NCBI GenBank assembly: GCA_963813485.1
Contig: CAWEZE010000006.1
Location: forward strand, 1-64,000
Source: DASQUK01 sp963813485
GTDB lineage: Bacteria > Actinomycetota > Acidimicrobiia > Acidimicrobiales > VFJN01
Reading direction: 5' to 3'
Length of the DNA stretch: 64,000 nucleotides
The stretch's first letter is position 1; each line of letters begins with the position of its first letter. This document shows, in pieces, positions 56,726 through 64,000 of this stretch. The position numbers and the translations under genes are program-made. Under the pieces are notes generated by a model. The model did no database searches, had not been told where the DNA came from, and saw only the letters and a program-made list of their open reading frames with translations.

Positions 56726-59344
56726 GTGACGGTCGACGGGTCCCGTCGTGGCGAGAACGCCATGCTGGTGGTCGCCGTCGTGCTGATCGCCATCGCCGCG
56801 TGCGTGCTCATGGCGACCGCCGCAGGCGATGGCCGGATCGCCGACGCGTCGCTCGATCTCGGCTGGCTGTGGCTGATCGTCGCCTTCGGGGCGTGCGAGA
56901 CATTCGCGTTGCGGGTCGAACGCCGGCAGGGTGAGCAGTACGGCTTCACCGCCGCCCAGGTTCCGCTGGCTGCGGGTCTCATCTACGCCGAGCCCACCAC
57001 GCTGGTGCTCGCCAGGTTGCTGGGCGTGGCGATCGTGCTCCTGGTCCTGCGCCAGCGTCGGCCGGCCGAGGCGGCGTACGAGCTCAGCGCCCAGCTCGCG
57101 CAGACCGTGGGGGCGATCGTCGTGGTCCGCGGCGTGCTGGGGGGCGCCGAGCTGGTGAGCACCCGAGGTGCGGTAGCGCTCGCGCTGGCATTGCTGACGT
57201 CCTATGTGGTGGCGCTTGTGGCCCTGGCGGCGCTGATCGCCACCGTGACGCAGAGCCTGCCGGGCTGGCGCGGGATGCTCGTGCTGGCGAAGAGCGACCT
57301 ACCAGCCGGCATCCTCAACGCCGCCATCGGCATCGGCCTGGCGCTCGCCCTGTGGGACCACACCGCGGTCGAGCTGCTGCTCGTCGCCATCGTGCTGGCA
57401 TGCATCACGTCCAACCGCGTCTATTCCCGCCTCTACGAGCGGCGACGCGGGCTCGAGGCGCTGCACGAGTTCACGAAGACGGCGGTGCGGTCGATCGACA
57501 TGTCGCAGATCGCCTCCTCCGTGCTCGGCGGCGCCCGCTCCCTCCTCAACGCCGACGACGCGGTGCTGCTGATCGAGACTGTGGCCCCAGGCGATCCGGG
57601 CCGGCGGTTCACGCTGGGTTCGGGCGGTCGCGGCGAGGAATGCATCTCGCTGGTCGAGCTACACGGCGACCTGCGCGCAGTCATCCCGGACGGGACACCG
57701 CGCCGGTTCGAGGTCGGGCCGCTGTCGCCGGCCTGGCTCCGGGCGCGCACGTCGGTGGCGGCCCTGGCGGCCCCGATCACGCGGGCCAACGGGTCGGTGT
57801 TCGGCGCGCTCGTGGTCACGCAGGCCCGGCGCAAGGCTGCGTCCCACTTCGGGGAGAACCACACGCGGCTGCTGGGAGACCTCGCCGATCAGGCGTCCAT
57901 GGCCATCGAGAACGGGCTGCTCTTCATGGTGCTGGAGTTGGAGGCGGCCGAGCGGGCCCACGAAGCGCTCCACGACCCGCTGACCGGCCTGCCCAACCAC
58001 GCCCGCCTCAGCGACGTGCTGGAGGTCGCGCTCCAGGAGGCGTACGCCGAGCGGGGGCGGGTCGGATTGATCGTGATCGACCTCGACTCGTTCACCCAGG
58101 TGGTCGACGCATTCGGCCACCAGAGCGCTGACGGCCTACTCGTCCAGGCCAGTGGCCGGATGCGCAGCCTGCTGCCGGAGTCTGCGGCGTTGGGGCGCCT
58201 GGGCAGCGATCAGTTCGCGGTGGTCCTGCCCGGCGTGGCCGACGCGGACGAGGTGGTGGCCGCAGCCCGCCTGCTGATCGCCGGATTCGATCCACCGTTC
58301 CAGTCCGAGGGCGTGCTCCTGGCGCTGGGCGTCAACGTCGGCGTCGCCGTCTACCCCGAGCAGGCGATCGACGGTCACTCGCTCATGCAACGGGCCCACA
58401 TCGCAGCCGACACCGCCCGCAATCACCGCAGCGGTTGGGAGATGTACGACCCGGTGCACGACCCCGCCACCCCGCGTCGCCTGGCGTTGGGCGCCGACCT
58501 ACGGGAGGCGCTCGAGAGCGACGACCTCGACGTGTGCTTCCAGCCCAAGGTCGAGCTGGCGACCAGCATCGTGCGGGGCGCAGAGGCGCTGGTGCGCTGG
58601 AACCACCCTCGCCTCGGGCGGGTGAAGCCCGACGAGTTCATCACCATCGCCGAGCACACGGGCGACATCCGGACGCTGACGATGACGGTGATGCGCAAGG
58701 CGCTGAGGCAGTGCCGCTCATGGCGTGACCTGGGTCTCGACCTGTCCGTGGCCGTGAACCTGTCGGCCCGTAACCTGCTCGACCTGCACCTGGTCGACGA
58801 CGTCAGTGGGGCCGTCGAGGAAAGCGGCGTGCCCCCCGAGTCGCTCACCCTCGAGCTGACCGAGAGCATGGTGATGAGCGAGTCGCAGCGTTCGCTCCAC
58901 GTGCTGGGCGGCCTGGCGGAGCTGGGCGTGTGCCTGTCCTGCGACGACTTCGGCACCGGCTACTCGTCGCTGGCCCACCTCCGGCGCCTGCCGATCGGCG
59001 AGATCAAGATCGACAAGTCGTTCATCGCCAGGATGACCGTCGACGAGAGCGACCGCGCCATCGCCCGGTCGGTGCTTGCTCTGGGCCGCGACCTGGGGCT
59101 GGTCACCGTGGCCGAGGGGGTCGAGTCACGCGAGGGATGGGACCTGCTTGCGTCGCTGGGTTGCGACCTGGCCCAGGGGTTCATCGTCTGCCCGCCGCTC
59201 ACGTCGCGGCAGTTCCGCGAATGGCTCGACCGCCGTCCGCCCGAAGAGCTCGCCGTGCTGCCGACCGCCGTCGGCGACGGCGAGGCCGAAGGTTCGGGCG
59301 AGGTCGACGTCGACGTCGAGGCGGAGGCCGAGGCCGAAACCTGA
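56726..59344 (+). CDS. Membrane GGDEF-EAL protein with a degenerate cyclase motif
   Basis: An 872-residue protein with about seven TM helices (residues 13-240), a GAF-like domain (about 260-410), a GGDEF domain and an EAL domain. The cyclase signature is GRLGSDQF instead of GGDEF, so diguanylate cyclase activity is probably lost. The EAL side keeps its key residues: AEALVRW (EAL), AVNLSAR, LTLELTES, DDFGTGYSSL, IKIDKSF, AEGVES and AQGF. It should therefore hydrolyse cyclic-di-GMP, perhaps with GTP binding at the GGDEF remnant. The last 25 residues are an acidic Glu/Val/Ala tail (VDVDVEAEAEAET). Cytoplasmic catalytic domains. Confidence 0.9.
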   Translation: MTVDGSRRGENAMLVVAVVLIAIAACVLMATAAGDGRIADASLDLGWLWLIVAFGACETFALRVERRQGEQYGFTAAQVPLAAGLIYAEPTTLVLARLLGVAIVLLVLRQRRPAEAAYELSAQLAQTVGAIVVVRGVLGGAELVSTRGAVALALALLTSYVVALVALAALIATVTQSLPGWRGMLVLAKSDLPAGILNAAIGIGLALALWDHTAVELLLVAIVLACITSNRVYSRLYERRRGLEALHEFTKTAVRSIDMSQIASSVLGGARSLLNADDAVLLIETVAPGDPGRRFTLGSGGRGEECISLVELHGDLRAVIPDGTPRRFEVGPLSPAWLRARTSVAALAAPITRANGSVFGALVVTQARRKAASHFGENHTRLLGDLADQASMAIENGLLFMVLELEAAERAHEALHDPLTGLPNHARLSDVLEVALQEAYAERGRVGLIVIDLDSFTQVVDAFGHQSADGLLVQASGRMRSLLPESAALGRLGSDQFAVVLPGVADADEVVAAARLLIAGFDPPFQSEGVLLALGVNVGVAVYPEQAIDGHSLMQRAHIAADTARNHRSGWEMYDPVHDPATPRRLALGADLREALESDDLDVCFQPKVELATSIVRGAEALVRWNHPRLGRVKPDEFITIAEHTGDIRTLTMTVMRKALRQCRSWRDLGLDLSVAVNLSARNLLDLHLVDDVSGAVEESGVPPESLTLELTESMVMSESQRSLHVLGGLAELGVCLSCDDFGTGYSSLAHLRRLPIGEIKIDKSFIARMTVDESDRAIARSVLALGRDLGLVTVAEGVESREGWDLLASLGCDLAQGFIVCPPLTSRQFREWLDRRPPEELAVLPTAVGDGEAEGSGEVDVDVEAEAEAET

Positions 59345-59396
59345 CGTTCCTGCCGCGGGAATGGTGACCGGAGCAACCAGATCCGCGGCTGGTTTC

Positions 59397-60158
59397 TCAC
59401 ACGAGGGGCCAGGGATAGCGCCGGCCGGTGTGATCGATCGGGAAGGCGGCGCGGCCGGACACCGCGGCGGCCCGGCGCACGAGCGCCCTGGTCTCTGCCG
59501 GCTTCAACAGGGCCTCCAGAGCCGGTGGCGGACCCTCCTCGGCCAGTCGCCGGAGGTCCGCGACCAGATGGTCGGGGATCGGCTGGCCCCCGAACTCCCA
59601 GATGACCGTGCGGAGCTTGGTGTCGCAGTGGAAGGTGAGGCCGTTGTCTACGGCCCACAGCCGGCCGTCGTCCCCGGCCAGGCAGTGCCCGCCCTTGCGG
59701 TCGGCCGAGTTGGCCACGAGGTCGAAGCAGCAGATGGTGCGAAGGGCGTCGTGGCGGGCTTCGTCCTCGACCAGCGTGAAGTAGTGCTGCTCGGCGTCGA
59801 ACGCCACGAACCGCTGCAGCGAACCGGCCCCGAAGGGGAGATCCTCGTCGTCGCGCAGGACCGTCTCCGGCACGATGTTCCAGCCCAACCACGTCGACAG
59901 CTCGTAGGCGGCCACCTCGCGGCGGTCGAGTCCATCGGGAAAGTCCCAGAGCGGGCGTTCCCCCCGGCGGGGCTTGTAGACGGCCTGCAGGCAGTCGGCG
60001 CCAGCGTGGCCGGCGGCGGCGCGTTCCCTGTCGCCGGGCTCGGCTCCTCTGCGGACCTCGACCAGCAGGGTGGCGTTCGAGCTCCACGGCATGCGGCCGA
60101 GCACCTCCACCTCCCCGGAGCGCAGCAGCTCCAGCGTCGCCGGGGAACAGGCGCTCAT
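59397..60158 (-). CDS. SCO1664 family protein
   Basis: A 253-residue protein with kinase-like features (PI3/4-kinase-like fold): LQAVYKPRRGERPLWDF provides the Lys, and later ICCFDLVANSADRKGGHCLAGDDGRLWAVDNGLTFH resembles the HxxxN catalytic and DNG metal-binding loops. Its genomic partners (DUF3090 protein, MSMEG_4193-type phosphatase, usually mshC) are a fixed actinobacterial set linked to mycothiol. ATG 60158 is chosen; open codons upstream fall in palindromic repeat copy 3. Confidence 0.85.
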   Translation of the reverse strand: MSACSPATLELLRSGEVEVLGRMPWSSNATLLVEVRRGAEPGDRERAAAGHAGADCLQAVYKPRRGERPLWDFPDGLDRREVAAYELSTWLGWNIVPETVLRDDEDLPFGAGSLQRFVAFDAEQHYFTLVEDEARHDALRTICCFDLVANSADRKGGHCLAGDDGRLWAVDNGLTFHCDTKLRTVIWEFGGQPIPDHLVADLRRLAEEGPPPALEALLKPAETRALVRRAAAVSGRAAFPIDHTGRRYPWPLV

Positions 60159-60241
60159 TGAGGACTGATTCCGCCCGTCGCTCGTTTGCGGACCGGCCTC
60201 TCCGTCCGCGTCGCCTCCGTTGTCCGCGGAATCAACGCTCA
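60159..60241. repeat. Dispersed palindromic repeat, copy 3 (divergent)
   Basis: TGAGGACTGATTCCGC (60159-60174) pairs with GCGGAATCAACGCTCA (60226-60241): the TGATTCCGC arm and TGAG ends are complementary, with mismatches at GAC/ACG. It fills the gap from the DUF3090 stop to the SCO1664 start. Confidence 0.65.
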
Positions 60242-60715
60242 GTTCATCCGGGGGCACACGTGGCCTTCGGCATCGATGGGCTGGCCGCAGAAGCCGCAGT
60301 CGGGCCGGCCCTGGGCCACGAGCTCGACCGCGAAGCGCGCGAACGCGGCAGCCTGCGCCAGCGTGAAGCAGAACCGTGCGGTGGCCGGCGTCTCGTCCTC
60401 GCCGGAAAGCTCCTCGAGCACCACCACGATGCGTTCCTCGGGCTCATCGTATTTCACGCCGATCGAGCCGACGTCCCAGTCGAAGGGCAGCGGTGTGACC
60501 GTCCCGTGGCCCTCGACGGGCTCGACGTCCGGCGACAGGTCCTCCAGCAGGGCGAGCAGGTATTCACCGAGCGCGGCGACCTGCTGCTTCTCGCAGCGCA
60601 GGTAAACGAGCTCTCCGTCGTCTCCCCCGGCGAGGAAGAAGACCCGCTTGCCCGGTGGGCCCTCGGCCCCGGGCCAGAAGATCTCGGCCTTCGGGAAGTC
60701 GTACGACTCGGACAT
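60239..60715 (-). CDS. DUF3090 family protein
   Basis: A 158-residue protein starting at ATG 60715 (MSESYDFPKAEIFWPGAEGPPGKRVFFLAGGDDGELVYLRCEKQQVAALGEYL). It ends with a small zinc-ribbon-like CGFCGQPIDAEGHVCPRMN. Always found with SCO1664-type and MSMEG_4193-type genes in actinobacteria, in the mycothiol neighbourhood; role not known. The phosphatase gene stop lies 2 bp upstream. Its last base overlaps repeat copy 3. Confidence 0.88.
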   Translation of the reverse strand: MSESYDFPKAEIFWPGAEGPPGKRVFFLAGGDDGELVYLRCEKQQVAALGEYLLALLEDLSPDVEPVEGHGTVTPLPFDWDVGSIGVKYDEPEERIVVVLEELSGEDETPATARFCFTLAQAAAFARFAVELVAQGRPDCGFCGQPIDAEGHVCPRMN

Positions 60716-60717
60716 GG

Positions 60718-61443
60718 TCAAGACGGCACCAGCGCTCCGCCGGTCTCCACACTGGAGTTCACCGTGAGCACCATGGGGCCGCCGGCGCCATAGGCGATGG
60801 CCGTCAGCGAGCACGGTGAGATCACGACGCGCTGGAACAGGTCGAGGTGGGTGCCCATCGCGTGGGCAACCGCGGCACGGATGGGGTCGGCGTGGGAGAC
60901 CGCCACGATCGTTTCGCCAGGGTGGGCGGACCGCAGCCGCTCGACGCAGGCGACGATGCGAGCCTGCATGTCGACGAAGGACTCGCCGCCGGGGAACGTG
61001 AAGCCGCTGGGGTAGCGCTGGATGGTGGCCCACTCGGGGCGCTTGCGGGCGGCCTTGAGCTCGAGCCCGGTCCAGTCGCCGATGTCGAGCTCGAGGAGGC
61101 CGTCGTCGACCTGCACCTGGCGACCGGTGGCGTGGGCGATGGGCGCCGCGGTCTCGCGCGTGCGCTCCAGCGGTGAGCTGTACACCGCCGCGACGCTGCG
61201 GCGTTTGCGCCCGTTGCCCGAAGCCATGGCGGCGATGCGGGCGGCCACAGATTCGGCCTGCGCCCGGCCCGCGTCCGACAGGTGCAGCCCGCCGGCCCGG
61301 CCCGGCAGCTCCATGCCGGTGGTCGCAGTCGAGCCATGGCGCACGAGCAAGACCACGGTCGGGGCCGGTGGCTTGCGTCGGCCACCGGGCCGCCGGTCGG
61401 TCCGCAGGCCGCCGGCGCGTGGGGCTCGCTCGGCTCGGGGCAT
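60718..61443 (-). CDS. MSMEG_4193-type histidine phosphatase
   Basis: A 241-residue phosphoglycerate-mutase-like phosphatase. VVLLVRHGSTATTGMELPGRAGGLHLSDAGRAQAESVA gives the RHG motif with nucleophile His; YSSPLERTRETA, LLELDIGDWTGLEL and VAVSHADPIRAAV (second His) complete the active site. The family-specific ELPGRAGGLHLSDxG loop and context identify the subgroup. The substrate is unknown; associated with mycothiol genes. Start ATG 61443; the N-terminal 30 residues are basic and Pro-rich and may be non-structured. Confidence 0.88.
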   Translation of the reverse strand: MPRAERAPRAGGLRTDRRPGGRRKPPAPTVVLLVRHGSTATTGMELPGRAGGLHLSDAGRAQAESVAARIAAMASGNGRKRRSVAAVYSSPLERTRETAAPIAHATGRQVQVDDGLLELDIGDWTGLELKAARKRPEWATIQRYPSGFTFPGGESFVDMQARIVACVERLRSAHPGETIVAVSHADPIRAAVAHAMGTHLDLFQRVVISPCSLTAIAYGAGGPMVLTVNSSVETGGALVPS

Positions 61444-61469
61444 GTCAGTGCAACCTATCGTCGGCGCCT

Positions 61470-62159
61470 GTGGATGAGGTCGGTCGCGTCGCCCCGGAAA
61501 CGCTCGAGGGCCTGGAGCGGGAGATCACGGGCTGCCGGGCCTGTCCGCGCCTGGTGGCGTGGCGCGAACAGGTGGCCCGGGACCGGCGGGCGGCCTTTCG
61601 TGACCAGGACTACTGGGCCCGTCCCGTGCCCGGCTTCGGCGACCCTGCCGCCCGTGTCGCGATCGTGGGACTGGCGCCCGCCGCCCACGGCGCCAACCGG
61701 ACGGGACGGATGTTCACGGGCGACCGGTCGGGCGACTTCCTCTATGCCGCGCTGTGGCGAACGGGATTCGCCAGCCAGCCGACGGCGGTGCACCGCGACG
61801 ACGGCCTCACGCTCGACGGTGCGTGGATCACCGCCGCGGTGCGCTGCGCGCCCCCGGCCAACAAGCCTGCGCCCGACGAGCGGGACCGCTGCCGACCGTT
61901 CCTGGAGCGGGAGCTGGCGCTGCTGTCCGACGTGCGGGTGTACCTGCCGCTGGGGCAGTTCGGTTACCAGGCGCTCTGCCGTGTCCTGGGGCTCCGTCGC
62001 GCACCCCGGTTCGGGCACGGCGTCGAGCTGGCGTTGGACGGCGGGCGCGCGATCGTCTGCAGCTACCACGTGAGCCAGCAGAACACGTTCACCGGCAAGC
62101 TCACCGAGCCCATGTTCGATGCCGTCCTCCGGCGGGCCCGCAAGCTCGCCGGCCTCTAA
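61470..62159 (+). CDS. Uracil-DNA glycosylase, Fe-S type (family 5, UdgB-like)
   Basis: A 229-residue enzyme removing uracil (and some deaminated bases) from DNA. GTG 61470 is chosen: earlier frame is non-coding. The active-site motif A is GLAPAAHGANRTGRMFTGDRSGDFLY, the UDGb-specific form lacking the polar Asp/Asn of UdgA, and motif B is VCSYHVSQQNTFTG. Four Cys ligate the 4Fe-4S cluster, two of them in CRACPRLVAWRE, one in AVRCAPPANKP and one in QALCRVLG. It is divergent from the phosphatase gene. Confidence 0.9.
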   Translation: MDEVGRVAPETLEGLEREITGCRACPRLVAWREQVARDRRAAFRDQDYWARPVPGFGDPAARVAIVGLAPAAHGANRTGRMFTGDRSGDFLYAALWRTGFASQPTAVHRDDGLTLDGAWITAAVRCAPPANKPAPDERDRCRPFLERELALLSDVRVYLPLGQFGYQALCRVLGLRRAPRFGHGVELALDGGRAIVCSYHVSQQNTFTGKLTEPMFDAVLRRARKLAGL

Positions 62160-62177
62160 TGGGCCACTGGGCCGTCA

Positions 62178-62305
62178 AGGACGTGAGCGGATAGGCACGT
62201 CCTCTTGGCTCACGGTGGTCAGCGCTGCCGGGGAGCCAAGCTGTTGAGCTGGTAGTCGACCGCCAAATTCCCACGCGTCGGCTGCACGAACCGCCCTATC
62301 CGCTC
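62178..62305. repeat. Nested inverted repeats in a short intergenic gap
   Basis: GAGCGGATAGG (62185-62195) pairs with CCTATCCGCTC (62295-62305), an 11-bp perfect inverted repeat spanning 121 bp. Overlapping hairpins lie inside or beside: AGGACGTG with CACGTCCT (62178-62203), and CTTGGCTC with GAGCCAAG (62204-62240). The gap separates the convergent udg and tauE-type genes. It could be a terminator cluster, a mobile palindromic repeat or a structured RNA. Confidence 0.5.
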
Positions 62306-62310
62306 GGCTC

Positions 62311-63186
62311 CTAAGCGCCCAGAGCGGCGATCTCGCCGGCGGCGTACGCGATCGCGGTCACACCCAGGAAGGCGCCCACCATCAGGTGCAGGCGGCGATC
62401 CTCGGCCCGGATGGTGAGCGCCGCCCCCAGGCGTGCGCCGGGGATCATCCCCACCGTGAGCAACAGCGCGAACCGCCAATCGATGTTGCCGAGCAGAGCG
62501 TGCGTGATCGTGCCCGGGACGGCGAAGATCCCGACGCACGCCAGCGAGGTGGCGATCGCCCGTTTCAGCGGTAGGCCGGCGATCTGGGTGAAGCCCGGGA
62601 CCATCACCGTGCCGCCCCCGATGCCCAGCAGGCCAGACAGAAGGCCTGCGAGCGTGCCCACGGCCGCCAGGCGGATCGTGGTCGGCCGGCCGTGGGACCG
62701 ATCCCCGACGGCCACCACGATGTCGCCGGGGACCCGGTCGGTCTCCGCGGGCGGGACCACCGTCCCGGTGGGCGAGTCCGGGGAGAAGGCGGTGAGCGGC
62801 TGGGCGGCGCGGTCGGCGTTGTGGATCATCCGGGCACCGCTCACGGCCAGCAGGGCGGCGGTGGCCAGCATGAGCGCGTGTCCTTCGCCGGGTATGACCT
62901 CCGTGAGCAGTGCGCCGGCCACGGCGGTGACGATGCCCACCGGGGTGGTGGCCCGCACGGCCGGACCGTCGACCAACCCCTCGCGGGCGTAGCGCAGGGT
63001 GCCGCTCGCCGCGCCGGGAATGATCGACGGAAGCGTCGTGCCGATGGCGGTCTGCGCGGAGGCACCGAGCGCCCGGATCCCGGGTGTCGAGATCACCGCG
63101 CCCCCGATGCCGAACAGGCCCGACATCGCCCCGGTGGCGACGCCGACCGCCACGGTCAACGCGTCACGCAGCGGTCCGGGGTCCAC
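62311..63186 (-). CDS. TauE/SafE-family anion exporter
   Basis: A 291-residue membrane protein with eight TM helices in two repeats of the TauE/SafE fold, each with a GLFGIGGG-type loop: GAMSGLFGIGGAVISTPGIRAL and AGLLSGLLGIGGGTVMVPGFTQI. A cytoplasmic loop (FSPDSPTGTVVPPAETDRVPG) splits the halves. Family members export sulfite or organosulfonates. GTG 63186 is the start, 13 bp after the F420-type gene stop on the same strand, so a two-gene unit is likely. Substrate unproven. Confidence 0.88.
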   Translation of the reverse strand: MDPGPLRDALTVAVGVATGAMSGLFGIGGAVISTPGIRALGASAQTAIGTTLPSIIPGAASGTLRYAREGLVDGPAVRATTPVGIVTAVAGALLTEVIPGEGHALMLATAALLAVSGARMIHNADRAAQPLTAFSPDSPTGTVVPPAETDRVPGDIVVAVGDRSHGRPTTIRLAAVGTLAGLLSGLLGIGGGTVMVPGFTQIAGLPLKRAIATSLACVGIFAVPGTITHALLGNIDWRFALLLTVGMIPGARLGAALTIRAEDRRLHLMVGAFLGVTAIAYAAGEIAALGA

Positions 63187-63198
63187 GCGCGGCGTCGC

Positions 63199-64000
63199 TC
63201 AGGCCCGCAGTGGCTGGGCCTTCTCGCCGCGGGTGCCGTTCTTGGCCGGTCCTCGTGGGTCGTCGACGGCGAACCCCGGCCAGCGCTCGCGGCTCTTGGC
63301 CGACAGCTTGTGCATGAGCGCGATGGCGCCGGGATCGTCGTCCCCGGGGCGGGCGATGATCGACCCGTCGGTGATCATGCGGCTCATGATCTCCCGGCCG
63401 AGGTCGGTGCGGACGATCGTGAGCGTCCAGTCGTTGTCCTTGCCGATGCCACCGGTGGAGATGTCGGCGTGCTCGGCGGCGAAGTCGGGGCAGTACGTGC
63501 ACCCCTCGCGGGTCCAGGCGTGGCATTCCTTCAGCGGGATCTCGTAGTAGCGGCCGTCGCGCGTCCACAGTTGGAACACGCCCTTGATGTTCATCTTGAC
63601 GATCTCGCGCTTGTCGAGCCCGTACTTGGTCCAGAACAGCTCCTCGAAGATCGAGTCGTCGAACGTCTTGGAGCAGAGCAGCCCGATGTTGAACAGGAAC
63701 GGTTTGGAGACCTTGCCGACCTTGCGGCTCCACATGACGGGCGGCACCGACGACTGGCACGACATCCCGACCAGTGCCAGGCGGCTGTGGCCGCGCTCGA
63801 GCGCCTCGCCCAGGGCCAGCGTGTTGGCCGAGTAGGTGTAGCGGCTGCCGGCGCTGTCGAGGATCTCCTCCTTGCTGGCTGCGACGCCGGGCCGGGCCTT
63901 CCACTCGTGGCCGTCGCCCTCGAGGTAGGAGACGAGCGCGGCGTCGATGTAGTCGTTCTCGAGCGACCAGATCAGCAGTGCCGACACCAGGCCGCCGTCC
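63199..64000 (-). CDS. Coenzyme F420 hydrogenase/dehydrogenase beta-subunit family protein (partial)
   Basis: At least 267 residues, open at the right edge, lacking the N-terminal part. The retained region starts DGGLVSALLIWSLENDYIDAALVS and includes the C-terminal FrhB/FdhB domain. CHAWTREGCTYCPDFAAEHADISTGGIGKDNDW carries the Cys ligands for an Fe-S cluster and FAD-proximal residues; VGMSCQSSVPPVM is a second conserved Cys region. Such proteins move electrons between F420 and an Fe-S partner, or act as single F420-dependent reductases. The TauE gene follows. It implies that the organism makes F420, as expected for actinobacteria. Confidence 0.85.
   Translation of the reverse strand, partial: DGGLVSALLIWSLENDYIDAALVSYLEGDGHEWKARPGVAASKEEILDSAGSRYTYSANTLALGEALERGHSRLALVGMSCQSSVPPVMWSRKVGKVSKPFLFNIGLLCSKTFDDSIFEELFWTKYGLDKREIVKMNIKGVFQLWTRDGRYYEIPLKECHAWTREGCTYCPDFAAEHADISTGGIGKDNDWTLTIVRTDLGREIMSRMITDGSIIARPGDDDPGAIALMHKLSAKSRERWPGFAVDDPRGPAKNGTRGEKAQPLRA

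Noticed and set aside
1..64000. tRNA, rRNA or CRISPR loci
   Set aside because: No T-loop-like GGTTCGAATCC-type words, conserved rRNA stretches or regularly spaced direct repeats were seen by eye. A covariance-model search would be needed to exclude small RNAs.

Overview
The window reads as chromosomal DNA of a high-GC actinobacterium. Markers are a WhiB1-type Fe-S protein beside a PdtaS-type histidine kinase, the DUF3090 / SCO1664 / MSMEG_4193-phosphatase trio that travels with mycothiol synthesis, DUF2510 and DUF3107 proteins, a class E sortase, paired ArsA/BagAB-like ATPases and an F420-type beta-subunit protein at the right edge. A complete System I (Ccm) cytochrome c maturation operon, rather than the ResBC system usual in Gram-positives, makes Acidimicrobiia or a relative my best guess. 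No rRNA, tRNA or CRISPR was seen.

Layout. 1-5 kb: valS (partial), a decayed RibD/DHFR-like gene, a sulfotransferase, cysS and an acyl-CoA dehydrogenase. 5.1-11.2 kb: a putative integrative element in the 3' end of that dehydrogenase gene. It has a tyrosine integrase at its left end, a truncated excisionase-like ORF at its right end, and a 79-bp duplicate of the dehydrogenase 3' end as its boundaries. Cargo is a GH15 glycosidase and small unknown genes. 11.3-14.3 kb: rph (rifampin phosphotransferase, frameshifted) behind an RAE-like palindrome. 14.3-24.4 kb: accessory genes (ASCH and VOC proteins, a three-gene ABC exporter, secreted trypsin-like protease, SRPBCC, thioesterase, beta-lactamase-fold hydrolase, YCII). 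24.4-30 kb: MMPL transporter, TetR regulator, membrane proteins, sortase E. 30.1-36.9 kb: ccmA-B-C-D-E-F-G-H plus a TPR protein, packed with 4-bp stop/start overlaps. 36.9-40.7 kb: phosphatase, cysteine desulfurase, a SufR-like regulator and the Fe-S carrier Mrp. 40.7-50.3 kb: hydrolase, ClpP, AHSA1/ArsR pair, molybdopterin oxidoreductase with its cytochrome b, two ArsA-like ATPases, a PhyH oxygenase, pdtaS and whiB1. 50.5-64 kb: GDPD, lipid kinase, etfBA, zinc peptidase, lactone oxidase, GGDEF/EAL protein, the mycothiol-linked trio, uracil-DNA glycosylase, TauE exporter and an FrhB-like protein.

Regulatory logic visible in the bases: GTTACC-N4-GGTAAC operators lie upstream of both the acyl-CoA dehydrogenase and the TetR gene. 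Twin CGCAACY-N4-RGTTGCG palindromes lie between clpP and the AHSA1/ArsR pair. A perfect TGTGA-N6-TCACA site precedes whiB1. An intergenic palindromic repeat of about 80 bp occurs three times.

A caution: at least seven otherwise well-conserved genes (rph, an ABC permease, a thioesterase, ccmB, the ccmF/ccmG junction, PhyH, the lactone oxidase) each carry one lesion that restores the frame if a single base is removed. The uniform +1 direction suggests a sequencing or assembly artefact at least as much as real decay, so the frame-broken genes are listed as pseudogenes with that caveat.
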